A stretch of 64,000 nucleotides of DNA, from the NCBI GenBank assembly GCA_022828595.1, contig JAKGHH010000001.1, positions 124,756,999 to 124,820,998 on the forward strand, written 5' to 3'. This document shows, one piece after another, positions 23,560 to 35,334 of the stretch. Source of the DNA: Nelumbo lutea. Taxonomy: Eukaryota; Streptophyta; Magnoliopsida; Proteales; Nelumbonaceae. Positions within the stretch are counted from its first letter, which is position 1. Every line of letters begins with the position of its first letter. The notes below the pieces were generated by a model. The model had not been told where the DNA came from and did no database searches. It saw nothing but the letters and a program-made list of their open reading frames with translations. Position numbers and translations under genes: made by a program.

Positions 23560-24160
23560 AATCAATTTGTTGGTAGCTTCTATGTCCTGTTGTATTGACT
23601 CCGGGGCTTAAACTCATGCGTGTAACTCACTGCAGGGTTTCAAGGTAAACAGAAGGATGAGTGAAGGAGAAGTAACGCTTTACTTGGGGACTTCTACAAG
23701 TGTTGCAGCTGCGGCCATAGGAACCGTAGAGTTAATTTTTAGAGAATGAATAATTGTACTTAAAGATTGTCTTTATGTACAGAATTTAATAAGAATTTTG
23801 ATTTCTATCTCAAAACTGTGTGCAAATGGTTATTCTGTATTTTTTAGTAATATGATTACTATTAAAAGAAATAATAGATTCATCGCATACGGGGAACTGG
23901 AGAATGGTCTCTATGTTCTACATCATTCTCTAGAAACTAATATGACCGAAACTACGTCGGCTGATATTCCCAAGAAAAGATTCCATGATACAGTTAATCC
24001 CACGTGCCTGTGGCATTATCGACTTGACCACTTGTGAGCCTTGCCTTCAAGGCTAGTAAAGAATGGTCATTTGTATTTTTTAACTGTAGAAGATCTCCCC
24101 ACTTGTGAGCCTTGCGTTCAAGGTAAGATGATGAAACGACCATTTAACGGTAAGCCTGAA
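23560..24160 (+). pseudogene. Copia protease and pre-integrase region
   Basis: CCIDSGA followed by a stop marks the protease active site around 23590-23612 (catalytic Asp kept). GELENGLYVLHHS and LWHYRLDHL (23890-24037) match the GAG-pre-integrase module, and CEPCVQGKM follows. A 25 bp segment (CCACTTGTGAGCCTTGC...) occurs at 24028-24052 and again at 24099-24123, disrupting the module. Confidence 0.78.
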
Positions 24161-24169
24161 TGATGTATA

Positions 24170-24873
24170 AGCACGCTTGACCTAATACATACTGATGTAT
24201 GTGGTCCCCTGAGTGTTAGGACTCGTAACTAGCACGTGTATTTCATTGCATTCACCGATGATTATTCTCGATAGGGTTACATGTACTTAATGAGACACAA
24301 GTTCGAATCCTTTGAAAAGTTCAAAGAGTTCAGACAAGATGTCGAGAAATAGTTAGAGAGAGAAATTAAGGCCCTTCGATCAGATTGAGGAAACGAATAT
24401 CTCTTTGATGAATTCAGGGACTACTTAAAGGTCAACGAGATAGTATCACAGTTAGATCCTCCTGCTACATCATAGTTTAGCGGTGTTTCAGAGAGGAGGA
24501 ATAAGACCTTATTGGATATGGTCCGGCCACTTCTCATACACTCAGAGTTACCCACATCCTTTTGGGGTTACGCATTAGAGACTGTAATATAAGTGTTGAA
24601 TCGGGTTCCAACCAAATCGGTTCCAAATACTCCATAAGAACTTTGGACTGGAAAGAAACCAAGCGTCAGACACTTGAAGATTTGGGGTTGTCCTATGCAC
24701 GTTAAAAGAACAAGTACGGGCAAATTGGAATCCAAGACTAGTCGTTGCCTATTCATAGGCTACCCAAAAGTTTCTGTGGGTTACCTATTCTATGATCCAA
24801 GTGAGCAGAAGGTGTTCTGCAGTCGAAATGCACAGTTCTTGGAGAATGATTATATCTTGAACTCCCATCGTTA
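24170..24873 (+). pseudogene. Copia integrase
   Basis: The catalytic triad is recognisable: HTDVCGP (first Asp), LRSD then a stop then GNEY (second Asp), and GVSERRNKTLLDM (Glu). Further matches are AFTDDYSR, VLNRVPTKSVPNTP and the C-terminal LKIWGCPMHVK and RCLFIGYP. At least five in-frame stops interrupt it. Confidence 0.85.
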
Positions 24874-24907
24874 GAAAATAGTTCTTGATGATGAGAGCTT
24901 AGGACCA

Positions 24908-25968
24908 GTGGGAGGGGTCCCACAAGTTCTAGGTATTGACCAACCTAGAAGATCTACCCGGGTATCTAGGCCACTGGTTCGTTTTGACTATGATCAGGAT
25001 AGTTACTTGGTGGAAACTATGACTAGTGAGGAGGATCCCGTGACTTATGCGGAAGATATGTTGGACATAGATTCCCTGAAGTGGGTAGATGCCATGAGAG
25101 CTGAGATGGACTCGATGGAGACCAATGGAGTCTGGACTCTAGTAGATCTGCCCCCTAGGGTAAAAGCAATTGGTTGCAAATGAATCTATAAGAGGAAGAA
25201 GGGCCCCGATGGTAAGGTTGAGACCTACAAGGCACGTCTGGTGGTGAAAGGGTATACTCAGAAAGATGGCATCGATTATGAGGAAACATTTTCGCCGGTA
25301 GCCATGCTTAAATCCATTAGGATCTTGCTAGCTGTAGCAACATACCATGATTACGAGATTTGGCAAATGAATGTCAAAACTGCATTCCTAAATGGAGATC
25401 TTAATGAAGATATCTACATGCAGCAACCGCAAGGTTTCATACCTGCAGGTCAGGAACACATGGTATGTAAATTAAATAGATCCATATATGGACTTAAGAA
25501 AGCTTCTAGGAATTGGAACATCCGATTTGACTCTACTGTAAAAAAGTTTGACTTTGAGCAGAATCTGGATGAGCCCTATGTTTACAAGAAATCCAGTGGG
25601 GACAATGTTACATTTTGGTTCTATATGTAGATGACAATCTACTCATTGGGAATGATGTAGGAATGTTGACTACAATGAAAGTATGGCTTTTACAACAATT
25701 CTCCATGAAAGATCTTGGAGAAGCCTCCTATATACTCGGTCTTCGACTCTATAGAGATAGATCGAATCGGATAATAGGATTATCCCAATTTACTTATATT
25801 GAAAAAATTGTCAAGAGATACAACATGAAAAACTCCAAGAAGGGAAATGTTCATTTCAGGCACGGAGTCATTCTCTCCAAGAAAATGTCTCCCAAGACTT
25901 CTGAGGAGATTGAGGGCATGAAGAACGTTCTTTATGCCTTAGCCATATGGAGCATCATGTATGCCTAA
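24908..25968 (+). pseudogene. Copia reverse transcriptase
   Basis: RRSTRVSRP opens the segment, then WVDAMRAEMDSMETNGVWTL, a stop at 25181, KARLVVKGYTQKDGIDYEETFSPVA and IYGLKKASRNWN. The first catalytic motif reads QMNVKTAFLNG where the family has QMDVKTAFLNG, so the metal-binding Asp is Asn. A frameshift near 25615 separates this from LYVDDNLLIGND, where both Asp survive. LGLRLYRDRSNR follows. Confidence 0.9.
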
Positions 25969-26069
25969 CATTGCTCAGGCAGTGAGTGTGGTAAGTAGAT
26001 TCCAGGTCAACCTAGGGCAGGAGCACTAAATTGCTATGAAAAATATACTTAAGTACCTTTGAAGGACAA

Positions 26070-26588
26070 AAGAGTTTTGTCTTCGATGGTAGCTCACTAT
26101 AGATCCAGGGGTATACTGATGCCGATTTTTAGTCGGATCTAGATGATAGAAAGTCTACATCTAGGTATGTTTTCATGATAGGATCGTGTTTTGTTTGCCA
26201 GAAAAGCAGTAAACAATGGTCCACGACAGACTCCACAATCGAAGCCGAATACATTGCCGCAAATGAAGCTGCCAAGGAAGCCATGTGGCTGAAAAAGTCC
26301 ATTTACGAATTGGGAGTAGTTCCATCCAGCACATCACCCATCCCGTTGTTGTGTGACAACAATGGGGTGATTGCTCAGGCTAAGGAGCCACGAGCCCAAT
26401 CGAAGTCGAAGCACATCGAGAGGAAATACCACGTACTGTGGGAGATTGTTGGTAGATGGGACGTCCTGATTCAGAGGATAGTATCAACGGAGAATGTAGT
26501 AGACCCATTGACTAAGCCACTGACACAGAAAGTGTTTGAGAAACATGTGGAAAGTATGGGACTCCGGCTTATACCAAATTGGACATAA
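26070..26588 (+). pseudogene. Copia RNase H
   Basis: GYTDADF (with a following stop) near 26113 and the frame 26175-26588 hold SSKQWSTTDSTIEAEYIAAN, LLCDNNGVIAQAKEP, KSKHIERKYHVLWE and NVVDPLTKPL. All are standard copia RNase H blocks. The frame ends 14 bases before the 3' LTR, the purine-rich GCAAGTGGGAGC between them serving as polypurine tract. Confidence 0.88.
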
Positions 26589-26602
26589 GTGCAAGTGGGA
26601 GC

Positions 26603-28538
26603 TGTTAGACAGTTGTATGCCCTTAGTTCCAATCAGACTGATGTACTTATGACATTTATTGTAAATGAATAATGTACATATTTGATTCATGTTGATCTGG
26701 TATGTTTTTGTGTAATACCATTAAATTGGACACTTAATGAGACTCGTGTTAGCTTAGAATGTTGATATCCATTGGATAAGTCTGGGGAGATTTATCCTGC
26801 TAACACTGACACTGATGTGCCGCCAAGTGTTGGGGTGGCTTGTCTGCCTGGGTGAGACCCGATGTACATGTAATGTAGATTTGTTTGAAACCCTGAACCG
26901 GAACAGATTTCCAGTATTGCCCTGGACCTTGGAGATTAGTGGGCAAAACTGGAAAGTTACACCTGACTCCTAGACTCGATTATGATACTGCATTAGGTGT
27001 CAGATTTGGTTGTCTTTGATATGCCAATTAGTGAGATCCTTAGCGGGGGTCAAAACCTAGGTATGTTGGGACAGTTTGAGAATTCATCTGAGTGGGTGAC
27101 CATAGTGAGAGGACCAACCCCTTTGTCGGACAAAGGTAATGATCGGGGATGCACTCTCTCTGATGGAAACTAAGACTGCCGACAATCGGTTTCAATTGTT
27201 GAAATTTGTTTTGCAAAATATATTTTATATATATATATATATATATAAATATATATATTATGATTTTAAGTTGTTTGCAAAAATGTTTTAATTCCCGGGA
27301 TCCATGTGAGTAGATAGTGCAACACTGTTCCTTGCAGCCGACGGAGAGGTCATCTCTTGTCTGGTAGTGTTTGATCATTATGGGCAGAGAGGTTAAGTGT
27401 AAGACCATTAAGGGTTATACCTGATGGGTTAATCTTGCATCTGCCCTGGGTGTTACAAGGTGGCTTTGCCTAGGGACCACTTAGTGTAAGTGTTGGGTCC
27501 ATAGAGTCCATGTGATGGGATCAAGGGGTTTCCTGGGCTTTCTAGTGAATTCGGCTAGGCATTGTAGCAAGGTTGGGCCGAACCTTTGTGGCTGATGTGT
27601 AGATCAATGCTTGGGTCCCACGCCATACAAGGAAGCCCAACTAGGCAACAGTTTGGAAGGCTAAGTGAGCACATATATTTATTGGGCTTAAAGCCCATTT
27701 TGAACTGGGCTGATTTGATCAGTTAAAGAAGGGGGTGGATCTGAGATTAGATTAGAAGATAGGATAAGGTCTTATCCTTATCTACTCAGAGAGTTTAGAT
27801 CCAAATAAATATTTGAATCTTGAAACCTTTTGATAAGATCAGGAAGAGTTGATCTAATCTGCAGATAAGATAAGGATTCATCTTTATCACTTAAAGGTGA
27901 TTTAGATCAACTAAGATTTGGATCATCAACTCCTAATAGGATTGTGAGCTTATTCCTTTAAGGTTATAAAAGGAGGAGGGGGCGGAAGCCTTTAAGAAGA
28001 TCACATTCTCACCGATAGAGAAAATATTAGAGAAGTGAGAAAACGACTTTTAGTAAGACTGCGCTGATTTCTCCCTGCCGCCTCCTTCCTGCCGCCGCCG
28101 CCATTGCCAGTGCATCTCCACGATAGTAGGAGTAATCAAGAATGGTTTTTTATATCAGTCCTTTGTGAAAGGGCTTATTGGAAGTCGTGCTCACGTGCCG
28201 TCCAACTGATTCTTGCGAAGGATCTGGTTCTTTGGAAGAACACTGTTGATTCTACTCCATCCTACACTGCGACATCTTTAGTGGGAGCAGTCTTTGGTTC
28301 CTTCCTTGGGTGTGAACACCTCCATTGGGAGATATTGTTTCTACGTATTAGGTATATCTCTCTCCTGCTTCTGGTTGTAAATATGGTTCGGTTTATGGTT
28401 CAAGATTGATCCTTGAAAATGAATTTTTTTTAAAACAGGGAATGTGATTCCCAAATGAGGGGAGAGGAAATTTTTGAAATGCCGCCCATCCTACTTGTAG
28501 GGTTCGACCATCCATATGATGGATCTTTCATTCGTTCA
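26603..28538 (+). repeat. 3' LTR of the copia element
   Basis: Starts TGTTAGACAG just after the polypurine tract and ends TTCGTTCA. The same ends are seen inverted in the solo LTR at 39132-40956. It contains an (AT)n tract near 27225-27250. Right beyond it, gypsy B sequence starts without a gap. Confidence 0.85.
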
Positions 28539-28900
28539 TGTTGTAGCCGGAGTATGCATCCATGAAACGCAACAGCTCGAACCCTGAGGTCGTGTCTACT
28601 AGGCAGTCAATTCTAGGAAGTGAGAATCTATCCTTTGTGTAGGCTCAATTGAGGTTGGTGTAGTTGATGCACATGCGCCACTTGTCGTTTGTTTTACATC
28701 ACGAGCACTTGGTTGGCAATCCAACTCAGCTATTGGACCTCTCTAACAAAGTCTGCTTCGAGGAGCTTCCCATCCTCCTCGTCTACTATCCTTGACCGCT
28801 CCTAGACAAGGTTCCTTTTCCTCTACTAGACTAGTCTGACTAAAGGTTCAATATTTAGCCTATGAGTTATGATAGAGGGATCTATGTTGGGAATTTCTAT
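28539..28900 (-). pseudogene. RT fragment of gypsy element B
   Basis: Corresponds base by base to element A around 8697-9000 (blocks such as gttgtagcc, ctcgaaccctgaggt, gatgcacatgcgcca). On the minus strand it covers the region from SWIAN/K-rich motif to DAYSGYN. Broken by stops. Confidence 0.75.
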
Positions 28901-29369
28901 TGCTGTCCAAGTGAAAAACCTCTATATTTTTAATTAAAAAACTTCCTAAGTCAGAGCCCAATGCTTCCATGAAACCAGTTTTGATCTGCACCGGTGGCGG
29001 CTCCAAGTCGATGTCGACGGCTTGCTTTCCTTTTCCCTTCCGTGTGGCAACGTGACACTTGCGAGACTCGAACTGATCACCTCACACCACTCCTACTCCA
29101 TAACTTGTAGGAAACTTCATCGATATGTAATGGGTCAACCCTACTTCTGGGAGGGTGTGCAAGATAGGTTGACCCAGAATGGTGTTGTAAGGCGAGGTGG
29201 TCACGACCAATAGGAAATCATGATCGAAATGCACTCAGTTCGGTGCAGAGCCCGTTGTTACTAGCACCCTTACCCAGCCTAGGGACCGGACTAATTGTTC
29301 GCTAAAGCCAACCAAGAGGACGTTGGCTAGCTACAAGTCCTTCCTCTCGAGCTCCATCTGCTCAAACTC

Positions 29370-29714
29370 CTATAGGAAAATGATGTTAGTTGAGCTCCCA
29401 AAGTCGACCTGAATCTCCTTTACCTCAAAGTCGTTTATGACTAACTTGACTACAAGGGCATCATCGTGCAGATATTGGATCCCGCGAGCGTCATCCTCGG
29501 TGAAGTAAATCACTTCTTCTACACAACAACACTTTGACGGGTTCTCGTCCTCATGCTTGAACTCCTGAACTAAATTTTTCCCTGTTGAGGTATTGCATCT
29601 TGCTACTATGGACCCTCTCATGATCATGTTAATAACACCAAGGATGGGCCGCTCTACTGGTGGTGGGTCTTGGGGAGGCTGGTCTCTGTTATGGTCCTTG
29701 ATCGACTTTGACAC
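29370..29714 (-). pseudogene. Protease of gypsy element B
   Basis: YLHDDALVVKLVINDFEVKE followed by VDFGSSTNIIF. The catalytic Asp is kept here, unlike in element A, but the usual Ala-Asp after GSS reads Thr-Asn. A stop follows IIFL. Confidence 0.8.
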
Positions 29715-29762
29715 TTCTCTTGGCTGGTCGGCAGGTCGTCTCCGGTCCTCCCGCTTAATGAA

Positions 29763-31033
29763 CTACTTCAAATAACCTTGGCAAATCAGCTCCTCAATCT
29801 CATCATTGAGGTTGTGATAGTTCTCTTTGTCGTGGTTGATGTCCCAAAGGATGTGGCTATATTTATTGGGGTTCCTATTGGTAGGGTCTCCTCTTATCTG
29901 AGGTGGCCAATTGATGCACTTGGTCGTCTTGATGTCCCAACACAAATCATGATGTTGGACACCATTGACCACTACGGTTAGATGGATGGATGGGTTGAGG
30001 TTAGGAATCTGGAACTGCTTCAGATTGAATCGTTTGATGTAGTCTCAGAGCTTCTTGTTAGATCGCTGAACGACATTCAATAAATAGGTCGCTGACTTCG
30101 AGCACCGCTTGCTCATCGCAAAGTGCATAGTAAACAGGTCGGTGAACTAGTTCCAACTCTTTATAAAACCCGCCGCTAGCCTTGAATACCACATCTGAGT
30201 TGTGCCCCGGAAGGTGGTATGGAAGGCCATGCAAAGGATCACATCATTTTCCCCATGTAGCTGTATTAGGGCCTGGAAGTTGTTGAGGTGGTCAACTAGA
30301 TCAGTTGTCCCATCATAGGATTCTAGGCTAGGGGCCTTGATGTTTTTCGGTTGTAGGGTCACGAGGATCTCCACACCCAGTGGCGATCTCTGAGATGGGC
30401 TATGCCACCGAGGTGGTGATCTGGCTCACCTCATTCTTTTCTTCTTGTTTATTTTCTGCCTCATCATTGTCATTTAGAGCAAGGCAACTCCTTCCTGTGG
30501 TGTGGCGCACGCATCTACAACGCTTGCTCAAGGACCCCTCGATCGAGCTGGTTGCCTAGGTCTCAATTGGTGTTGTGGCCGAGCTTAGTTCCTCTACTGG
30601 GACCTAGTTCTGTTCATTGAAGCGATGAAGTGGGTCAGGTGTTGGGTTTTGATTCTGTTTGTTGGGCTGTTGGTTTTGATTTTGGTTAGCGTTGTTGCTG
30701 CTACTGTTGTTGTTGCTATTGCATCCCTGCTTGGGCGGCAAAGCGTCCTTCCCATGTCCTCATCTGTAGGTTTATCCCGCAAACGCACTGAATCAATTCA
30801 TTTAAGTGGCATGCATTGATCCCAATAGGAACCGTTGAGGGCTCGATTGGAGGGAGAGGCACATTCATGTTGGGCAGAGGCAAATTGGGATCGTGCATGA
30901 CAAGAACACTTAGTAAGGTCAAGGGCATGGTAAATTGCCCAATAGTCATAGAGGGGACCTCGGGGTGCACTACAGGTTGGTCCTACCCCCTTGTGACCGA
31001 GTTGTTGTTAATAGGGTTGTTGCTGGACGATGC
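29763..31033 (-). pseudogene. Gag of gypsy element B
   Basis: An ATG near 31033 (MASSSN, as in element A) opens the frame. Segments include a Pro-rich N-terminal part (30970-30716), the gag domain (SLESYDGTTDLVDHLNNFQ, 30374-30147) and the knuckle region (29972-29763), where the Cys/His pattern is lost (YSHILWDINHDKENYHNL). Confidence 0.78.
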
Positions 31034-31107
31034 CATTTAAGATATACTTGAAAGGAAGGTGTGAGAGTACAGCTTTTTGCACAACGTTTCTCACATATGA
31101 TGCCAAT

Positions 31108-31794
31108 TGATGATGTGCGATCCGATGCTGCTTGCTGGAAGACAACTCAGATGCTGAACTGAGTAGGCCGCCTGGTCGAGCTACAATAAAAGTGTCCAAG
31201 ATTCTTTCTCGGTGTGGGCACTTCGATGCTTAAATCAGTGATGAGTGTATTGAGCTAGAAAGCGAGAGAGCTAGAGATCTGTGAATGTTAAATCGTGTCT
31301 ACCTTTTTCAGAGGAAGGGGACGCCTTTATACAGGCAAGTTGTCGTAAGGCTCATGAAACACGTCCGAGATCTCTGGCCCGTCTGGTTTGGAGGTGGTTT
31401 CACGCCTGAAGGTGGACTCTGCGTAAGTGGGTAATACTTATCCAGTTGCACCCGAAGTGGGCAGGGTGATAACCAACTATTCCAGCGTGGCATCGTGACC
31501 TCGAGGAAGTTGGTGACGATAGCCTGCTTAAGGAGGAGGTCACCCAATGCGTTAGGCAGGTCACTAGCTGAACTCAGGTCAAGTCGGTGGAAGCGAGTCA
31601 CCTCTCATGCCAACCTGATGTCTTGACGGGCCTGTTCGTAGTTCGGTTCGTTGAGGTGTTAACGAGGTCATTAGGAGGGTGAGAGGTGTTTGAGGCACTT
31701 TCGTGGCTTACTTGTATGGTGTTGAGATGTTGTTTGATTGTTTTGAGGTGCCACGTGTCTTCATGTCACTAGAGGGCCAAATCATCCCTCACCA
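31108..31794 (-). repeat. 5' LTR of gypsy element B
   Basis: Begins TGATGATGTGCGATCC and ends CCCTCACCA. A PBS-like gatgccaat lies directly left of it. On the minus strand TGTATAAAGG near 31325 is a TATA box. Related solo LTRs: 14313-15387 and 43332-44070. Confidence 0.82.
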
Positions 31795-31795
31795 G

Positions 31796-32105
31796 TAAGG
31801 TTTGGGTGTCGAGAGAAGTGTGATGATAGAGATATAAGGTTTTGAAAGTAGCGAGCAACGAGACTTGTCGATTTGAAATCTCTATGTACGATGGGTAAAC
31901 TAGACATTTTTAGATCTGAAATTTGTTGTGTGGTCAATCAGGTGGTTGATGAAAGTTTTGGTGAGGTTTGGGTGTCTTGGGGGAGGTGTCGTGATGGAGA
32001 TCTGTGATTTCGAGAATATCGGGTAACAAGAATGGTCGATTTGGAATCTTTTAGATGAGGGCAAAATAGGAATTTCAAGGTCTGAAGTTTGGTGGATGGG
32101 TATCT
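31796..32105. repeat. ~166 bp imperfect tandem duplication
   Basis: GTTTGGGTGTC occurs at 31800 and 31966, and both copies continue through matching blocks (GTGATG-TAGAGAT, TGGTCGATTTGGAATCT / TTGTCGATTTGAAATCT, TCTGAAATTTG / TCTGAAGTTTG). The copies are well diverged. Confidence 0.7.
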
Positions 32106-33731
32106 TAGGGTCATTTGAGTTTAATGGGAGTGTCTGATGGCTTTAGAAATGTGGGAATCAGGAGATTATTGGTTATGGGTATTTTGGCTAATAAGAAAGC
32201 TCAAAATGAAATCTTAGTTTGATGGATGGGTAAATGGGGGAATTTTAGGCTGGGCTTTGGCAGAATGACATGGATTTGACTTACAAGGCTGTTGGGATGG
32301 TTTGATCATATCAAGGGTGTGTTGATCGCAGGTTTTTGGTTCAGGAAGTGTTGTGGTGTTGGATGCATCGAAATAGAATCTTTGATGGATGAATGTCGGA
32401 ATGAAGGGATTTAGGAATGAAATTTGGTGTGGTTGGATGTTCAAAGGTTTTTCTGCATGTGATGGAGTCTGATTGGTAGACAAGTATGCTGATGTGGATC
32501 AATTGTGACCATCGAAAGGAAATCTTGTAGATTTAATGATGGATTTGGGGGTATTTGGGCTGAAATTTGGTAACCTATGGTTTTGGTATATTTTGAAAAG
32601 ATTGGTGAGGTTTAACTTGGCATGTGGAATGTGAGAAGTGAGTTAAAGAGGGGATCAAGCAAAAATCAAGTACTAACATGATGCAAATGGATCAAATTCA
32701 AATTGAATAAGGTAATATCTAAATTCAATTTGTTATTCGATGGATATTGACAATTAATATTCAAATTCGAATTCGATTAAATGTTCAAATAGTCAATTAA
32801 ATTCAAATTCGACCTATTAATTATTTTAGATAATTAATTAACATATAAAATTGTTATTTTATTTATATAAAGTATATAAATATATAAGTTAATATTTTAT
32901 ATATTACATACAAGCATTAAATAATTAGTTGAATTCAGATATTTATTGCCTATCCGAATTCTATTTGATTACTTAGACGATATGAATAGGACACCTGAAT
33001 TTAACTCAAAATCCGATTTTTTAGTGCCATTGACTCCCATACTCAAGTTATAGTAACGCATAAAAGTTTAATAACGTACCGTTTTTAGAAAACTGAATAT
33101 AAACAATACTGTGAACTTGAAGCTCCCGATAATACTTTCGTATGAAACCAATATTATGAAAACTAGTAACATGTAGTAGCCGGTTCCTAAATGCTTAGTA
33201 ATACTTTCTATGGAATCAATATTACGAGAACCAGTTATACTTTAGTAGCTGGTATCATGAGAATGCATGTTGGTCATCAAGTATAGATAAAACCTTGGTT
33301 ATCATTCTAGATTGGTAAGGCCACTTAACGATTGATTTGTTCAATAGATCTCTCATCAACAAAATAAAATAAAGGATCATATTAGATCAGGTGGAAGTCA
33401 CAATTTTTCAATAGGATAAGTGAGAGCCCTCAATTACTGACTTTGTGGGATCCTTTGTTTAAGAAAAAAAGAAACTCGTTGAAAAAATCCAATCAACAAA
33501 ATAAAATAAATGATTATATTAGGTCTGGTGGAAATGACGATTTTTCAAGAAACACAGAGAGGAATATGGGTTTTATTGGGTATTTTCGTCAAAAAAAAGT
33601 GTAAGAATGTGACGTGTATCACGTTGGCGGGGTAGGGGTTCAGTGGTCTTTTGATTTTACCACAGGATTTTGGTGGCTAGGTTTTAACGGCATAGGCGTT
33701 GGGGGGTTTTGTTTTTGTGAAGTTCCCATAA

Positions 33732-33818
33732 GGCTCTGTGCAAATATATATAAAATAATATAAAATATAAGGTTTTGTATTCTATAAATTTGTATTTGTA
33801 TTCCTTTCAAACTGAGCT
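33732..33818. mobile_element. PIF-like MITE, family 2 (short copy)
   Basis: Left end GGCTCTGTGCAAATAT preceded by TAA, right end TTCAAACTGAGCT followed by TAG. The inner part matches the copy at 38160-38278 (AAATAATATAAAATATAAGGTTTT, TTTGTATTTGTATTCC). Confidence 0.55.
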
Positions 33819-34915
33819 TAGATAATAAATACAAGTAGGAGAAAAGAAGATCAAGACATACTGTGAGGTGAGGTCGGTATGAGGCGCCCTCTGTGATAAG
33901 CAAATCTGAACTCTGTAAAAGGGTTGATTGTGTCGAGACGCTGTGGAACTCTATGTTTTGGGTTGAGTCTTATTTAAGTTACTAATCTTATAAAATGCAT
34001 AAGAAACATCAATAAAATGGCCTCAAAGCGGTCCTCGTTTGGTGGATTGCTTCGTATGATTCTGGCTTTTCCCCTGTTGTCTTTTATAAGTATCTTTTTT
34101 TAAAGAACTGCAAACTTGAATGTTCTTAAACATAACGGATTTCTTTTTTGACTATTTTTGAGGACAATACATGAAATGGAGTTGTCGAGGCCTAGTGCTG
34201 CATTGTTTGAGATCGGCTTCTATCAGGGCAAAGCTGTGCCCACACTGTTCTAACAGCCGTTTTCACTCTTGCATTGGGAATATCTCCTCATAAAATAAAT
34301 CATACAAGCATGGACATATTCTCAATGCAAGGCAGTAAAGGATGCTCAAATTGGCTTTGCCCTGAATGAAGCTGAACTCACATTGTTTTGTGTAAAATTC
34401 AAATTGTGAAGGTTTTAACTTATGGAATTCGCATTAGCATTCCCATCCAAGCGCACAGTTTGTATGTGCTGTGGGGAGCCGAATTCAAACAGTCAAACTT
34501 ATTCGGTTAGTAGGAGGTATGAGTGTAAGTTGGGAGTTACATTTCTTATCCACAAGAATCCTATCCACACCTACCCACCGGACATTACAGATGAATATTG
34601 AGAAATCTTCCAATATTTACATGTTATCATTCATGAGAGAGATGTTACCAATGTACAACTGTAAAAAAAAAAAAAAGATTGAGCATTTGTCTAAATTTGA
34701 AGGGATCCTACCTGAAGGCCGAAGCAATGTAAAATGCTAATTCAGGTGAACCCGAATTGCACTCCTACTGGGAGATTTTAAACACTTTAACCCTTTTATT
34801 GCTTGAGTGAAGGGTAATAGTGCTTGGGTGCGCAGAGATTGCGAAAGCCAATGGGAATGCGACGATTAGTGATAGAAAAGTTGGATAATTAAGAGTATGA
34901 GTTTTGGGCCATATG

Positions 34916-35326
34916 TAGGGGTGTCAATTGGACTGAATTTGGTTCAACCCGATACAGTCCAATGTGAGTCCATTACAAATGGACCAAGTCCAATCAAATC
35001 CAATGAATATTTTGGACCAGTCCAATCCAATGTCTAGACCGTCCAATATGTTCAAATTTGTATTAATTTAGATAAATTCTAACCAAACCTGGTCCATTGA
35101 CACAGACACCTATATTCTTATCTTTTCAATGGACCAGATATTGGCTCAACTCGACCCAATACAATATAAATTCATTATGGATGAACTAGGTCCAATCCAA
35201 TAAATACTTTGGACCATTAAGTTTGGATTGGTCCAATTCAATATGTCCTGTTGGTCCGTCCAATCCATCTAAAATGATTTTGGTTTGGATGGGTTCCAAT
35301 CCAAAACCAATCCATTGACACCCCAA
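34916..35326. mobile_element. hAT-like MITE with 8 bp target duplication
   Basis: Left end TAGGGGTGTCAATTGG and, inverted, right end TTGGGGTGTCAATGGATTGG. A perfect 8 bp duplication GCCATATG flanks it (34908-34915 and 35327-35334). The 8 bp duplication and RGGGGTGTCAA ends are typical of hAT. There is no transposase; the interior is made of ggaccaagtccaatcc-type short repeats. Confidence 0.88.
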
Positions 35327-35334
35327 GCCATATG

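Larger units (their letters stand above)
21769..28538 (+). mobile_element. Ty1/copia LTR retrotransposon, degraded
   Basis: A 5' LTR fragment, gag, protease, integrase, RT and RNase H in copia order (integrase before RT) and a full-length 3' LTR (26603-28538). The left LTR (about 21769-22036) aligns only with the first part of the right one; most of it and the primer site are missing. Stops interrupt every domain. A solo LTR of the same family lies on the other strand at 39132-40956. Confidence 0.9.
28539..31794 (-). mobile_element. Ty3/gypsy element B, truncated half
   Basis: Reading on the minus strand: 5' LTR (31108-31794), gag (31033 to about 29763), protease (29714-29370) and the first part of RT (about 28900-28539). 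RT homology to element A stops abruptly at the copia LTR border; the rest of RT, RNase H, integrase and the 3' LTR are absent from the window. All frames carry stops. Confidence 0.85.
31795..34915. other. Intergenic spacer with local duplications
   Basis: No gene is visible. Notable are a ~166 bp tandem duplication (31796 on), direct repeats at 33128/33206 (AATACTTTC...CAATATTA) and 33357/33494 (CAACAAAATAAAATAAA), and a short PIF-like MITE at 33732-33818. Confidence 0.5.

Noticed and set aside
23798..24037. Separate small gene
   Set aside because: It is the copia pre-integrase module in its normal position.
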